In this document: piece by piece, positions 18,153 to 26,700 of the stretch
How the letters are laid out: each line of letters opens with the position of its first letter
Numbering within the stretch: the first letter of the stretch is position 1
Source of the DNA: Aromatoleum tolulyticum
GTDB lineage: Bacteria; Pseudomonadota; Gammaproteobacteria; Burkholderiales; Rhodocyclaceae
Direction of reading: 5' to 3'
DNA length: 64,000 nucleotides
Assembly: GCF_900156155.1 (NCBI RefSeq)
Contig: NZ_FTMD01000013.1
Span: 88,913-152,912 of the forward strand
Position numbers and translations under genes: made by a program
The notes under the pieces: generated by a model
Seen by the model: only the letters and a program-made list of their open reading frames with translations
Databases searched by the model: none
Told to the model about the DNA's origin: nothing

Positions 18153-19133
18153 ATGCCAGGACGCACATCGTCGGGCTACGTGATTGCAGGGCTGGTGCTT
18201 GCGGGCGCGTGCGCGCTGGCGTGGGCGCTTGCCGCCGGCGACCTGCCGATCGGCCTCGGCGAGGTCTTCGATGCGCTCTTCCGCGGTGCCGAAGGCATGG
18301 CCGCCGACGTCGTGCGCGAGCTGCGCCTGCCGCGTGCGGTCGCGGTGTTCGTGTGCGGCGGGCTGCTGGCGCTGGCCGGCGCGCTGATGCAGGTGCTGCT
18401 GCGCAATCCGCTCGCCGATCCCTACGTGCTGGGCGTGTCGGGCGGGGCGGCGGTCGGGGCGCTGGCGGCGATGCTCGCCGGCGCGTCGTCCTGGGCCGTC
18501 GATGGCGCGGCCTTCGGCGGCGCGCTCGCGGCGATGCTGGTGGTGTTCGGACTGGCGCACGGCGACGGCTCGTGGACGCAGACCCGCCTGCTGCTCACCG
18601 GCGTCATCGTCGCGGCCGGCTGCGGCGCGGCGGTGACGCTGATGCTGTCGCTGGCGACGGACACGCGCCTGCAGTCGATGCTGTTCTGGCTGATGGGCGA
18701 TGCGAGCGGCGCGAGCCGGCCGTGGCCGGCGCTTGCGGTGCTCGGCGCGGGGCTCGTCGTGGTGTTGCCGTTCGCTCGCGACCTCAACGTGCTCGCGCGC
18801 GGCGAGGCGACGGCGACCGCCCTGGGCGTGCGCGTGCAGCGGCTGCGCTATCTGCTGTACGTGCTCGCCTCGCTGCTGACCGCGGCGGCGGTGACGCTGG
18901 TCGGCTCCGTCGGCTTCGTCGGCCTGATCGTGCCGCACGTCGTGCGCTTCGCGATCGGCAACGACCAGCGCCTGCTGCTGCCGGCCGCGCTGCTCGCCGG
19001 CGGCACGCTGCTGACCTTCGCCGACACCGCTGCGCGCACCGTGATGGCGCCCGTGCAGCTGCCGGTCGGCGTGCTGACCGCGCTGATCGGCGTGCCGGTG
19101 TTCCTCTTCCTGCTGTCGCGGAATCCGCGCTGA
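18153..19133 (+). CDS. btuC: Cobalamin ABC transporter permease
   Basis: This 326-residue FecCD-family permease has about ten membrane helices. LRLPRAVAVFVCGGLLALAG near residues 48-67 and LLRNPLADPYVLGVSGGAA near 73-91 are the family signature with the ATPase-contact loop. GFVGLIVPHVVR near 254-265 is the second. It lies 42 bases after btuB. It should form the inner-membrane channel with BtuD; no periplasmic BtuF gene accompanies it, so the binding protein must be elsewhere. Confidence 0.93.
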   Translation: MPGRTSSGYVIAGLVLAGACALAWALAAGDLPIGLGEVFDALFRGAEGMAADVVRELRLPRAVAVFVCGGLLALAGALMQVLLRNPLADPYVLGVSGGAAVGALAAMLAGASSWAVDGAAFGGALAAMLVVFGLAHGDGSWTQTRLLLTGVIVAAGCGAAVTLMLSLATDTRLQSMLFWLMGDASGASRPWPALAVLGAGLVVVLPFARDLNVLARGEATATALGVRVQRLRYLLYVLASLLTAAAVTLVGSVGFVGLIVPHVVRFAIGNDQRLLLPAALLAGGTLLTFADTAARTVMAPVQLPVGVLTALIGVPVFLFLLSRNPR

Positions 19134-19165
19134 GATGGTGCGCGCCGTGCTCGCAACCGACCTTG

Positions 19166-19217
19166 CTCCGCAGCCCCGCAAGGGGGCGCACGCCCTCTTG
19201 GGGACGGCCCGGCGGAG
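19166..19217. repeat. GC-rich palindromic intergenic element between btuC and btuD
   Basis: CTCCGC at 19166-19171 pairs with GCGGAG at 19212-19217, and the interior holds a CCCC-GCAA-GGGG hairpin and a CCTCTTGGGG segment. It supplies the ribosome-binding GGAGGG of btuD. I recall similar Pro/Gly-rich palindromes scattered in betaproteobacterial genomes; copy number here cannot be counted from one window. Confidence 0.5.
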
Positions 19218-19223
19218 GGCGTG

Positions 19224-20009
<786 letters not shown>

Positions 20010-20018
20010 AACAAAGAC

Positions 20019-20630
20019 ATGAATACCCCCGACACGGACAGGAACGCCCGTCACGCCGAGCGCATGCAGCGCAAGAAAGCGGTCGTCGACGAAAAGATCG
20101 CCGCGGCGCAGAACGAGCGCGGCGTGCTGCTGGTCAATACCGGCAACGGCAAGGGCAAGTCGAGCGCCGCCTTCGGCGTCGTCGCGCGTGCGCTCGGCCA
20201 CGGCATGAAGGTGGGCGTCGTGCAGTTCATCAAGGGCCGCTCGGACACCGGCGAGGAGGCGTTCTTCCGCCGCCAGCCCGACGTCGTGTGGCACGTGATG
20301 GGCGAAGGCTTCACGTGGGACACGCAGGACCGCGCGCGCGACGTGGCGAGCGCGCAGGCCGCGTGGGAACAGGCGCGGGCGCTGCTGCGCGATCCCGCGA
20401 TCGGGCTGGTGGTGCTCGACGAGTTGAACATCGCGCTGAAGTACCGCTACCTTGACGTGGAGACGGTGCTCGCGGATCTCCGCGCGCGGCCCGCGGCGCA
20501 GCACGTGATCGTGACCGGCCGCGCGGCCCCGCCCGAACTCGTCGAAGCGGCCGACACGGTGACCGACATGGGCCTCGTCAAGCACGCCTTCGCCGCCGGC
20601 GTGAAGGCGATGCCGGGCCTGGAGTTCTGA
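20019..20630 (+). CDS. cobO: Cob(I)yrinic acid a,c-diamide adenosyltransferase
   Basis: A 203-residue CobA/CobO/BtuR-type ATP:corrinoid adenosyltransferase that attaches the 5'-deoxyadenosyl group. The P-loop variant NTGNGKGKSS is at residues 40-49, VGVVQFIKG near 68-76 binds the nucleotide, and LVVLDELNIALKY near 130-142 is the metal-binding strand. Nine bases after btuD. Adenosylation directly after uptake genes fits salvage of imported corrinoids as well as de novo synthesis. Confidence 0.95.
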   Translation: MNTPDTDRNARHAERMQRKKAVVDEKIAAAQNERGVLLVNTGNGKGKSSAAFGVVARALGHGMKVGVVQFIKGRSDTGEEAFFRRQPDVVWHVMGEGFTWDTQDRARDVASAQAAWEQARALLRDPAIGLVVLDELNIALKYRYLDVETVLADLRARPAAQHVIVTGRAAPPELVEAADTVTDMGLVKHAFAAGVKAMPGLEF

Positions 20631-20694
20631 GCCGCGGATACGAACGATCCCGGCGCCGGTACGACAATTAACCTGGCAAGGAAATATGAAGTCT

Positions 20695-20882
20695 GCACGG
20701 GGACCGTGTCCCTCCCCCTTCAAGGGGGAGGTTAGGAGGGGGATGGGTTTCGGCGACGTCTGCATAACCCATCCCCACCCCAGCCCGGGAGTCTTCGCTT
20801 CGCTCCGCCGCTGCGGCGGCGCAGAGCGGTGCTCTGCGAAACCCCGCCTCCGCCCCCTTGAAGGGGAGGGAGCGACCGTGCC
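20695..20882. repeat. Nested inverted-repeat (MITE/REP-like) element between cobO and cobA
   Basis: The 307-base gap between cobO and cobA contains no gene. Its ends GCACGG (20695-) and CCGTGC (-20882) are inverted. Inside are CTCCCCCTTCAAGGGGGAGG, a GGATGGGTT/AACCCATCC pair flanking a short loop, and a second CCCCCTTGAAGGGG copy in the opposite sense. Such elements recur in betaproteobacterial genomes as I recall. It could terminate or attenuate the B12 operon transcript before cobA, but no poly-U follows. Confidence 0.7.
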
Positions 20883-20937
20883 GCACTCAACCTGCACCCC
20901 TGATTGTTTGCCGGGCCGATAACGACGAGAAATCCCC

Positions 20938-21786
20938 ATGTCCCTTCCCGACCTCCCGAATCCCCGCCCCGGCCCCGCGCCGGGCCACGTCTACCTCGTC
21001 GGCGCCGGTCCCGGCGACCCCGAGCTGCTGACCCTGCGCGGCGCGCGCCTCGTTGCGGGCGCGGACGCGGTCGTCTACGACAACCTCGTCAGCCCGGCGA
21101 TCGTGGATCTCGCGCCGGCGTCGGCCGAACGCCATTACGTCGGCAAGAAGGCCGCCGACCACACGCTGCCGCAGGACGACATCAACCTGCTGCTGGTGCG
21201 CCTCGCGCAGGCGGGCAAGCGCGTCGTGCGCCTGAAGGGGGGAGACCCCTTCATCTTCGGGCGCGGCGGGGAGGAAATGGAAGTGCTCGTCGCGGCCGGC
21301 ATCACCGTCGAGGTCGTGCCCGGCGTCACCGCCGCGGCGGGCATCGCCGCCTACGCCGGCATCCCGCTCACGCACCGCGACCATGCCCGTTCGGTGGTGT
21401 TCACGACCGGCTTCCTCAAGGACGGCGCGCTCGATCTCGACTGGCCCATGCTCGCGCGGCGCGGCCAGACGCTGGTGATCTACATGGGCATCTCGCGCCT
21501 GCCCGACATCTGCCGCGAACTCGTCGCCCATGGCCTGCCCGCGGAAACCCCGGCCGGCGTCGTCGAACGCGGTACGACGCAGGCCCAGCGCGTCGCCGTC
21601 GGCACGCTCGCGAACCTGCCGCAGGTGGTCGCGGACGAGGGCATCCGCCCGCCGGCGCTGACCATCGTCGGCGACGTCGTCGGTCTGTATCCGCGTCTCG
21701 CGTGGTTCGCGCCGGACAGCGTGCCGGTCGCGCATCCTCCCCACGCCGGCTGCACCGTCGTGCATCGCGGGGATGACCAGGAATGA
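20938..21786 (+). CDS. cobA: Uroporphyrinogen-III C-methyltransferase
   Basis: This SAM-dependent enzyme (282 residues) methylates C2 and C7 of uroporphyrinogen III to precorrin-2, the branch point to cobalamin and siroheme. [18 protein letters not shown] near residues 19-36 and YVGKK, then [16 protein letters not shown] near 99-114 and [20 protein letters not shown] near 128-147 are the SUMT signatures. It lacks the CysG-type dehydrogenase domain. The 25-residue N-terminal Pro-rich tail is atypical. Its stop overlaps or abuts the cobB start. Confidence 0.95.
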   Translation: MSLPDLPNPRPGPAPGHVYLVGAGPGDPELLTLRGARLVAGADAVVYDNLVSPAIVDLAPASAERHYVGKKAADHTLPQDDINLLLVRLAQAGKRVVRLKGGDPFIFGRGGEEMEVLVAAGITVEVVPGVTAAAGIAAYAGIPLTHRDHARSVVFTTGFLKDGALDLDWPMLARRGQTLVIYMGISRLPDICRELVAHGLPAETPAGVVERGTTQAQRVAVGTLANLPQVVADEGIRPPALTIVGDVVGLYPRLAWFAPDSVPVAHPPHAGCTVVHRGDDQE

Positions 21787-21797
21787 GGGATGGCGGA

Positions 21798-23087
21798 ATG
21801 AACGATATGGCACGCTGCCCGGCGCTTTTCATCGCCGCACCCGCTTCGGGCCAAGGCAAGACCACCGTCACCGCAGCGCTCGCGCGTCTGCACGCGCGAC
21901 AGGGGCGGCGCGTGCGCGTGTTCAAATGCGGCCCCGACTTCCTCGATCCGCAGATCCATGCGGTTGCGAGCGGCGCGCCGGTGTACAACCTCGACCTCGG
22001 CATGTGCGGCGACGCTGACGCGGCGTGGCGCCTGTACGCGGCCGCGCGCGAGGCCGACCTGATCCTCGTGGAGGGCGTGATGGGCCTCTACGACGGCACC
22101 CCTTCCGGCGCCGACATCGCGCGCCGCTTCGGCCTGCCGGTGATGGCGGTGATCGATGCGCGCGCGATGGCGCAGACCTTCGGCGCGGTGGCCTACGGGC
22201 TCGCGCATTACCAGCCGGGCCTGCCGTTTTCCGGCGTGCTCGCGAACCACGTCGGCAGCGCGCGCCATGCGGAGATGCTGCAGGCGACCTTGCCCGCGGG
22301 CATGCGCTGGTATGGCGCCTTGTCGCGCGACGTGCAGGCCGGGCTGCCGGAGCGCCACCTGGGCCTGTTGCAGGCGGCGGAGATCGCCGACCTGGAAGCG
22401 CGGCTGGACCGCTTCGCCGACGGCATCGCGGAGACCGGCGCGGCCGATCTGCCGGAGCCGGTGGAGTTTCCAGCAGCGCTGCCGCCGCAACTGCCCCCGC
22501 TGCTGGCCGGGCGCACGATCGCGATTGCGCGCGATGCGGCCTACGGCTTCATCTACCCGGCCAACCTCGACACCTTGAGCGGGCTCGGTGCACGGCTCGA
22601 ATTCTTTTCACCGCTCGCCGGCGACGCACTGCCCGAGTGCGACGCCGCGTGGCTGCCGGGCGGCTATCCCGAGCTGCACGGCGAGGCGCTCGCGGCGAAC
22701 CCGCATTTCTTCGCCGGACTGCGGGCGCACGCGGCGGCGGGCAAGCCGCTGCTCGCCGAGTGCGGCGGGATGATGAGCCTCTTCGAGACGGTCGTCGACA
22801 AGGCCGGCCAGGCGCATGCCTTTGCCGGCCTGCTGCCGGGGCGGGCGGTGATGCAGCAGCGGCTCGCGGCGCTCGGGATGCAGCTGGCCGAACTTCCGGA
22901 AGGGCAACTCACCGGCCACACCTTCCATTATTCGAAGAGCGACACCCCGCTCGCGCCCCTCGTGCGCGCGCAGACGCCGGACGGGCGCGAGGGCGAGGCG
23001 ATCTACCGCCAGGGGCGGCTCACCGCGTCTTACGTGCATTTCTACTTTCCGTCGAACCCGGCAGCCGTGGCGGGTCTCTTCGTCTGA
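21798..23087 (+). CDS. cobB: Cobyrinate a,c-diamide synthase
   Basis: A 429-residue ATP- and glutamine-dependent amidase. The N-terminal half is a dethiobiotin-synthetase-like ATPase: AAPASGQGKTTVTAAL near residues 14-29, and FKCGPDFLDP. The C-terminal half is a class I-like glutaminase with LAECGGMMSL holding the nucleophilic Cys near residue 321, and a C-terminal SYVHFYF. The frame extends to an ATG at 21783 overlapping the cobA stop, but GAGGGA seven bases before ATG 21798 favours the latter. Both cobyrinate and hydrogenobyrinate versions exist; cobO upstream does not decide between them. It ends the B12 run. Confidence 0.92.
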   Translation: MNDMARCPALFIAAPASGQGKTTVTAALARLHARQGRRVRVFKCGPDFLDPQIHAVASGAPVYNLDLGMCGDADAAWRLYAAAREADLILVEGVMGLYDGTPSGADIARRFGLPVMAVIDARAMAQTFGAVAYGLAHYQPGLPFSGVLANHVGSARHAEMLQATLPAGMRWYGALSRDVQAGLPERHLGLLQAAEIADLEARLDRFADGIAETGAADLPEPVEFPAALPPQLPPLLAGRTIAIARDAAYGFIYPANLDTLSGLGARLEFFSPLAGDALPECDAAWLPGGYPELHGEALAANPHFFAGLRAHAAAGKPLLAECGGMMSLFETVVDKAGQAHAFAGLLPGRAVMQQRLAALGMQLAELPEGQLTGHTFHYSKSDTPLAPLVRAQTPDGREGEAIYRQGRLTASYVHFYFPSNPAAVAGLFV

Positions 23088-23110
23088 CCACGGGCGGCAG
23101 CGCCCGCGCT

Positions 23111-23214
23111 CCCGTAGGGCGGGAGGAGCGCAGCGCATCCCGCCACGCGGCGTATCCCGCCAGCACCGAGCCTGGGCCGGCGGGATACGCCATCGGCGGC
23201 TCCCGCACTACGGG
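23111..23214. repeat. Palindromic intergenic repeat with CCCGTAG/CTACGGG ends
   Basis: CCCGTAG (23111-23117) is inverted at CTACGGG (23208-23214). Internal GGCGGGA, TCCCGCC and GGCGGGATACGCC units form further hairpins. The 266-base gap between cobB and tag is otherwise empty. The GCGGGA-AGCGCAGCGCATCCCGCC motif resembles a repeat I recall from many pseudomonad and Azoarcus-type genomes. Confidence 0.7.
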
Positions 23215-23353
23215 TCCGGAGGGGACCTGAGGGGAAAACCGTCGGCGTCAGGGGGCAGGGTGCGGAATTCCCGGCGTTCGTGGCGAGAGGAGCGAACGGG
23301 TTAAACTTTGCCGATCATCGGGGCGCGCGAAGCGCGCCCACCGGAGGAGCCGC

Positions 23354-23944
23354 ATGACCGAGCGCTGCGCCTGGGCGGGCAATGATCCGCTGTACGTCCA
23401 TTACCACGACACCGAATGGGGCGTGCCGACCGACGACGCGCGCACGCTGTTCGAATTCCTCGTCCTCGAAGGCGCGCAGGCGGGGCTGTCGTGGATCACC
23501 GTGCTGAGGAAGCGCGAGCGTTACCGTGCGGTGTTCGACGGCTTCGACCCCGAGCGCATCGTGCGCTACGACGACGCCAAGAAGGCGGAGCTGCTCGCCG
23601 ACGCCGGCATCATCCGCAACCGCGCGAAGATCGATGCGGCGATCCTCAACGCGCGTGCCTGGCTCGACCTGCGCGATGCGGGGACCGATCCCGTCGCCTG
23701 GCTGTGGAGCTTCGTCGACGGCGAGCCGGTGCAGAACGCCTTCTCCGCGCTCGGCGAGATCCCCGCGACCACGCCGCAGTCCGACGCGATGAGCAAGGCG
23801 CTGAAGGCGCGCGGCTTCAAGTTCGTCGGCAGCACGATCTGCTACGCGCTGATGCAGGCGGCGGGCATGACCAACGACCATGTCGTCGCCTGCCCGCGCC
23901 ACCGCGAAGTCAGGGAGATCGCCCGCTTGCGGAGCCGGGCGTGA
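23354..23944 (+). CDS. tag: DNA-3-methyladenine glycosylase I
   Basis: This 196-residue base-excision enzyme removes 3-methyladenine from alkylated DNA. The N-terminal RCAWAGNDPLYVHYHDTEWG (residues 4-23) has the zinc Cys and His; LEGAQAGLSW near 36-45 has the catalytic Glu; the C-terminal HVVACPRH supplies the remaining zinc ligands. Length is normal for Tag. The stop overlaps the GTG start of the next gene by four bases. Confidence 0.95.
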   Translation: MTERCAWAGNDPLYVHYHDTEWGVPTDDARTLFEFLVLEGAQAGLSWITVLRKRERYRAVFDGFDPERIVRYDDAKKAELLADAGIIRNRAKIDAAILNARAWLDLRDAGTDPVAWLWSFVDGEPVQNAFSALGEIPATTPQSDAMSKALKARGFKFVGSTICYALMQAAGMTNDHVVACPRHREVREIARLRSRA

Positions 23945-24819
23945 GCGCGCCGCTGCGCCACGTGCCGCCGATGCACGCACTGGCGGCCTTCGAGGCGGCC
24001 GCGCGCCTGGGCGGCTTCGCGCAGGCGGCCGAAGAGCTATGCGTGACGCCGAGCGCGGTGAGCCATCGCATCCGCCAGCTCGAAACCCAGCTCGGTACGG
24101 TCTTGTTCGAGCGTGCGTCGGGCGGGGTGCGGCCGACGACTGCCGGGCGGCTGTATCTCGACAGCGTGCGCGAGGCTTTCGACAAGCTCGCGCAGGCCGG
24201 CGCGGTGCTGCGGCCCGAACGCGAGCGCCTGCGCGTATCGCTGCCGCCGACCTTTGCGCGCCAGTTGTTGATGGCGCGCCTGCCCGAATACCTGCGCGCG
24301 CATCCGGAGGTTGAACTGGAAGCGCACCTGTCGATCCCGCTGCAGGATGTCACCGCCGAGGCCGCGGACGTCGAGGTGCGCTGGGGGCGTGGCGATTACC
24401 CGGAGCGCGTCGTGCGCAAGCTCTTCGACGACACGATGGTGCCGCTCGCCGCGCCGTCGTGGGTCGCCGCGCATGCGCCGGCCGGCATGGCGGAGCTCGC
24501 CGGACTGGAATTGCTGCGCTCGCCGCTGCTGCCGTGGCGTCCGTGTTTCCTCGCGGCCGGCCTCGACTGGGGCGAGCCCGAGCGCGGCGCGGTGTTCAAC
24601 GACCTGGGCATGCTGATGGAGATCGCCGCGGCCGGCCTGGGCGCGGCGGTGGGCACGCGGCGCCTGTCCGCGGCGTGGGTCGAGACGGGGCGGCTGGTGC
24701 CGCTCTTCGGCGTGTCCGCGCCCGCGCCCTTCACGTACTACGCGGTGACGACGCCGGCGCAGAGCAAGCGCGCCGTGGTGCAGGAATTCATCGACTGGCT
24801 CGCGGCCGCGTTCCCCTAG
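23941..24819 (+). CDS. LysR-family regulator (GcvA-like), coupled to tag
   Basis: A 292-residue LysR-type regulator. The winged helix-turn-helix spans residues ~10-70 (AFEAAARLGGFAQAAEELCVTPSAVSHRIRQLE region) and a periplasmic-binding-like effector domain follows from ~90. GTG 23941 overlaps the tag stop (GTGA), and the next candidate start would trim the conserved N-terminus. Target and ligand are unknown; the GcvA-like look comes from the VSHRIRQLE and FNDLGMLMEIAAAGLGAA segments. Overlap with a DNA repair gene does not by itself imply control of it. Confidence 0.88.
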   Translation: MSAPLRHVPPMHALAAFEAAARLGGFAQAAEELCVTPSAVSHRIRQLETQLGTVLFERASGGVRPTTAGRLYLDSVREAFDKLAQAGAVLRPERERLRVSLPPTFARQLLMARLPEYLRAHPEVELEAHLSIPLQDVTAEAADVEVRWGRGDYPERVVRKLFDDTMVPLAAPSWVAAHAPAGMAELAGLELLRSPLLPWRPCFLAAGLDWGEPERGAVFNDLGMLMEIAAAGLGAAVGTRRLSAAWVETGRLVPLFGVSAPAPFTYYAVTTPAQSKRAVVQEFIDWLAAAFP

Positions 24820-24830
24820 GCAGGCCGGAC

Positions 24831-25427
24831 ATGAACTTCCTCGCGCACGCCTGGCTCGCCGGCGATTCCCCTGCGGACCGTCTTGGCGGCCTGATGGGCG
24901 ACTTCGTGAAAGGGGCGCTGCCCGCCGGCTTGCCGCCGGATATTGCCGAGGGCGTACGCCTGCACCGCCAGATCGACGTCTTTGCCGAAACCCACCCTGC
25001 TTTCCGGCGCAGCCGCGCGCGGGTGTCGCCCGAGCGACGGCGCGTCGCCGGGGTGATGGTCGATATGTTCTACGACCATTTCCTCGCGCTGCACTGGGAC
25101 CGTTTCGACGACGAGCCGCTCGGGCGCTTCAGCACGACGATGTACGCGCTGATGGATGCGAACGGCACGCTGCTGCCGCCGCGCCTGGCGGCAATCCTGC
25201 CGCGCATGCGCGAATCGGACTGGCTGGGGAGTTACCGCTCGGCGGACGTCATCGCGATGGCGCTGGACCGCATGGCACTGCGCTTGCGCCGTGCCAATCC
25301 GCTGACCGGCAGCGGCGCCGAGCTGCTCGCCGACTACGCAGGTTTCGAGGCGGATTTCTTCGAGTTCATCGCGGCCGCCGAGGCGTTCGCGGCGAACTGC
25401 CGGGCCCTGCGCGGACCCCGCTATTGA
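24831..25427 (+). CDS. acpH: Acyl carrier protein phosphodiesterase
   Basis: The 198-residue HD-like hydrolase removes 4'-phosphopantetheine from holo-ACP. MNFLAHAWLAGDS at the N-terminus, GDFVKG, then LHRQIDVFAETHPAF near 45-59 and VMVDMFYDHFLALHW near 76-90 are the AcpH signatures with the metal-binding His/Asp residues. Eleven bases after the LysR gene. A palindromic repeat with a T-run follows and probably ends the transcript. Confidence 0.9.
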   Translation: MNFLAHAWLAGDSPADRLGGLMGDFVKGALPAGLPPDIAEGVRLHRQIDVFAETHPAFRRSRARVSPERRRVAGVMVDMFYDHFLALHWDRFDDEPLGRFSTTMYALMDANGTLLPPRLAAILPRMRESDWLGSYRSADVIAMALDRMALRLRRANPLTGSGAELLADYAGFEADFFEFIAAAEAFAANCRALRGPRY

Positions 25428-25445
25428 GGCGGCAATCAGATTCGT

Positions 25446-25505
25446 CCGTTCGCCCTGAGCCTGTCGAAGGGCTTGGGCTTCGACAGGCTCAGGCGAACGG
25501 TTTTT
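25446..25505 (+). repeat. Near-perfect 23-bp inverted repeat acting as acpH terminator
   Basis: CCGTTCGCC-TGAGCCTGTCGAAG and its complement flank a GGCTTGGG-type loop; one arm has one extra C. TTTTT follows at 25501-25505, so it should work as a rho-independent terminator on the plus strand. The CTTCGACAGGCTCAGG core is a palindrome I recall as dispersed in many proteobacterial genomes. Confidence 0.8.
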
Positions 25506-25531
25506 CGCTGCTGGTCAGAAAGTGTGTTGCG

Positions 25532-25891
25532 TCAACGCAACGGAATGACCAGCGGCGGGATATCGACGCCGATCGTGATCGCGGGATCGCGCGGATAGTA
25601 GCGCGGCGCGTACACCGGAGCATAGACCGGCGCCGGCGCGTAATAGCCGATCGGGCGCTCGTAGTAGCGGTATTCGCGCACCACCGGCCGGCGCTCGACG
25701 ATCCGTTCGCGGATCACGATGCGCTCGCGGTCGCGGTATTTCTTGTAGTGGCCGTGGCGGTGATCATCGCCGCGCCACTCGCGATAGCCGTCGTCGCGCC
25801 AGTGGTCGCGGTCGGCATGGGCGGGCGTGGCAGCGATCAGGGTACCCCCGGCGATCATCGCGGCAAGCAGTTTGAGGGCTTTCGATTTCAT
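25532..25891 (-). CDS. Exported Arg/Tyr-rich protein of unknown function
   Basis: The 119-residue product begins with a clear signal peptide (MKSKALKLLAAMIAGGTLIAA, cleavage after PAHA at residue 26). The mature part is very rich in Arg, Asp, His and Tyr, with ERIVIRERIVERRPVVRE-type charged repeats around 57-74 and a Pro/Tyr/Ala segment (APAPVYAPVYAP) near 85-96. AGGAGAA lies upstream of the ATG. I do not recognise a domain; similar short YXXP-type exported proteins are common in Rhodocyclales. It is probably periplasmic or surface-bound. It converges with acpH and is followed by the acpH repeat. Confidence 0.7.
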   Translation of the reverse strand: MKSKALKLLAAMIAGGTLIAATPAHADRDHWRDDGYREWRGDDHRHGHYKKYRDRERIVIRERIVERRPVVREYRYYERPIGYYAPAPVYAPVYAPRYYPRDPAITIGVDIPPLVIPLR

Positions 25892-26009
25892 GGTTCTTCT
25901 CCTGACTGACCGGACATCGTCACGCAGCGCGTACCGTTGTCCCCATGCGCATTAAACGCGAGATCGACCGGAGAAGTTGTCGCCGAGTTGTAAGCGAATA
26001 TGCATCTTG

Positions 26010-26052
26010 CGGCTTGGTCCGGGGGCATGCGGCCGCCCCCAGGACCAAGCCG
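26010..26052 (-). terminator. Long GC hairpin after lutC
   Basis: CGGCTTGGTCC-GGGGGC (26010-26026) pairs with GCCCCC-A-GGACCAAGCCG (26035-26052) around an 8-base loop. It starts seven bases after the lutC stop. No U-run follows on the minus strand, so the effect may be stabilisation or weak termination. Confidence 0.6.
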
Positions 26053-26058
26053 CCGGCC

Positions 26059-26700
26059 TCAGCCGACGATGATCACATGCACGCGGCGCGGGCCGTGCGC
26101 GCCGAGCTGGATGGTCTGTTCGACGTCGGCGGTGCGCGACGGGCCGGAGATGATGTTGGTCGCACGCGGCATGCCTTCGGGGCGGGCGCGCAGGACTTCC
26201 CACGCCTCCTCGAAGTGGCCGACGATTGCGCCCGCGTCGAGCACGACGACGTGGTCGTCGGGCACGAAGTTGTGCGTGATCGGGCTCGCCGGGCCGGAGG
26301 CCATCATCAGGCTGCCCGGCTCGGCGATGCCGGCGAGCGCCTGCGACACTGCCATCGTCTCGCTGATGCCGGCCGGCTCGTGATGGATCTCGAGGCCCGG
26401 AAACGCGAGATCCTTCAGTGCGGCGCCGACTGCGGCGCGCGCGGGCAAGCCCTTCTCGACGCGATAGGCCTCGACCGCGGCGGGCACGTCGGCGCGGCTC
26501 GCGACGCGCGCGGTCGTGCCGGCGCGGCTCTCGAACTTGCGGATGAAGCGCGCGACGAGTTCCTCGTCCTGCGCGGGGCGGGTGTGGCGCGGGCGGCGCG
26601 CGTCGAGTTCGGCGCGCCGCGTGTCGTCGAGCGGTCCGCGCCGCAGCGCGGAGCGGACGGAGTTGAGGATCGCCTCGCGGGCGTTCGCTGCTGCAGTCAT
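26059..26700 (-). CDS. lutC: L-lactate utilization protein LutC (LUD domain)
   Basis: A 213-residue LutC/YkgG protein, third subunit of the LutABC L-lactate oxidation complex. The LUD domain core includes GISETMAVSQALAGIAEPGSLMM around residues 112-134 and VLDAGAIVGHFEEAW near 154-168. The ATG overlaps the lutB stop by four bases, so the start is fixed. LutC has no Fe-S cysteines; its exact part in the reaction is not established in the family. Confidence 0.92.
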   Translation of the reverse strand: MTAAANAREAILNSVRSALRRGPLDDTRRAELDARRPRHTRPAQDEELVARFIRKFESRAGTTARVASRADVPAAVEAYRVEKGLPARAAVGAALKDLAFPGLEIHHEPAGISETMAVSQALAGIAEPGSLMMASGPASPITHNFVPDDHVVVLDAGAIVGHFEEAWEVLRARPEGMPRATNIISGPSRTADVEQTIQLGAHGPRRVHVIIVG

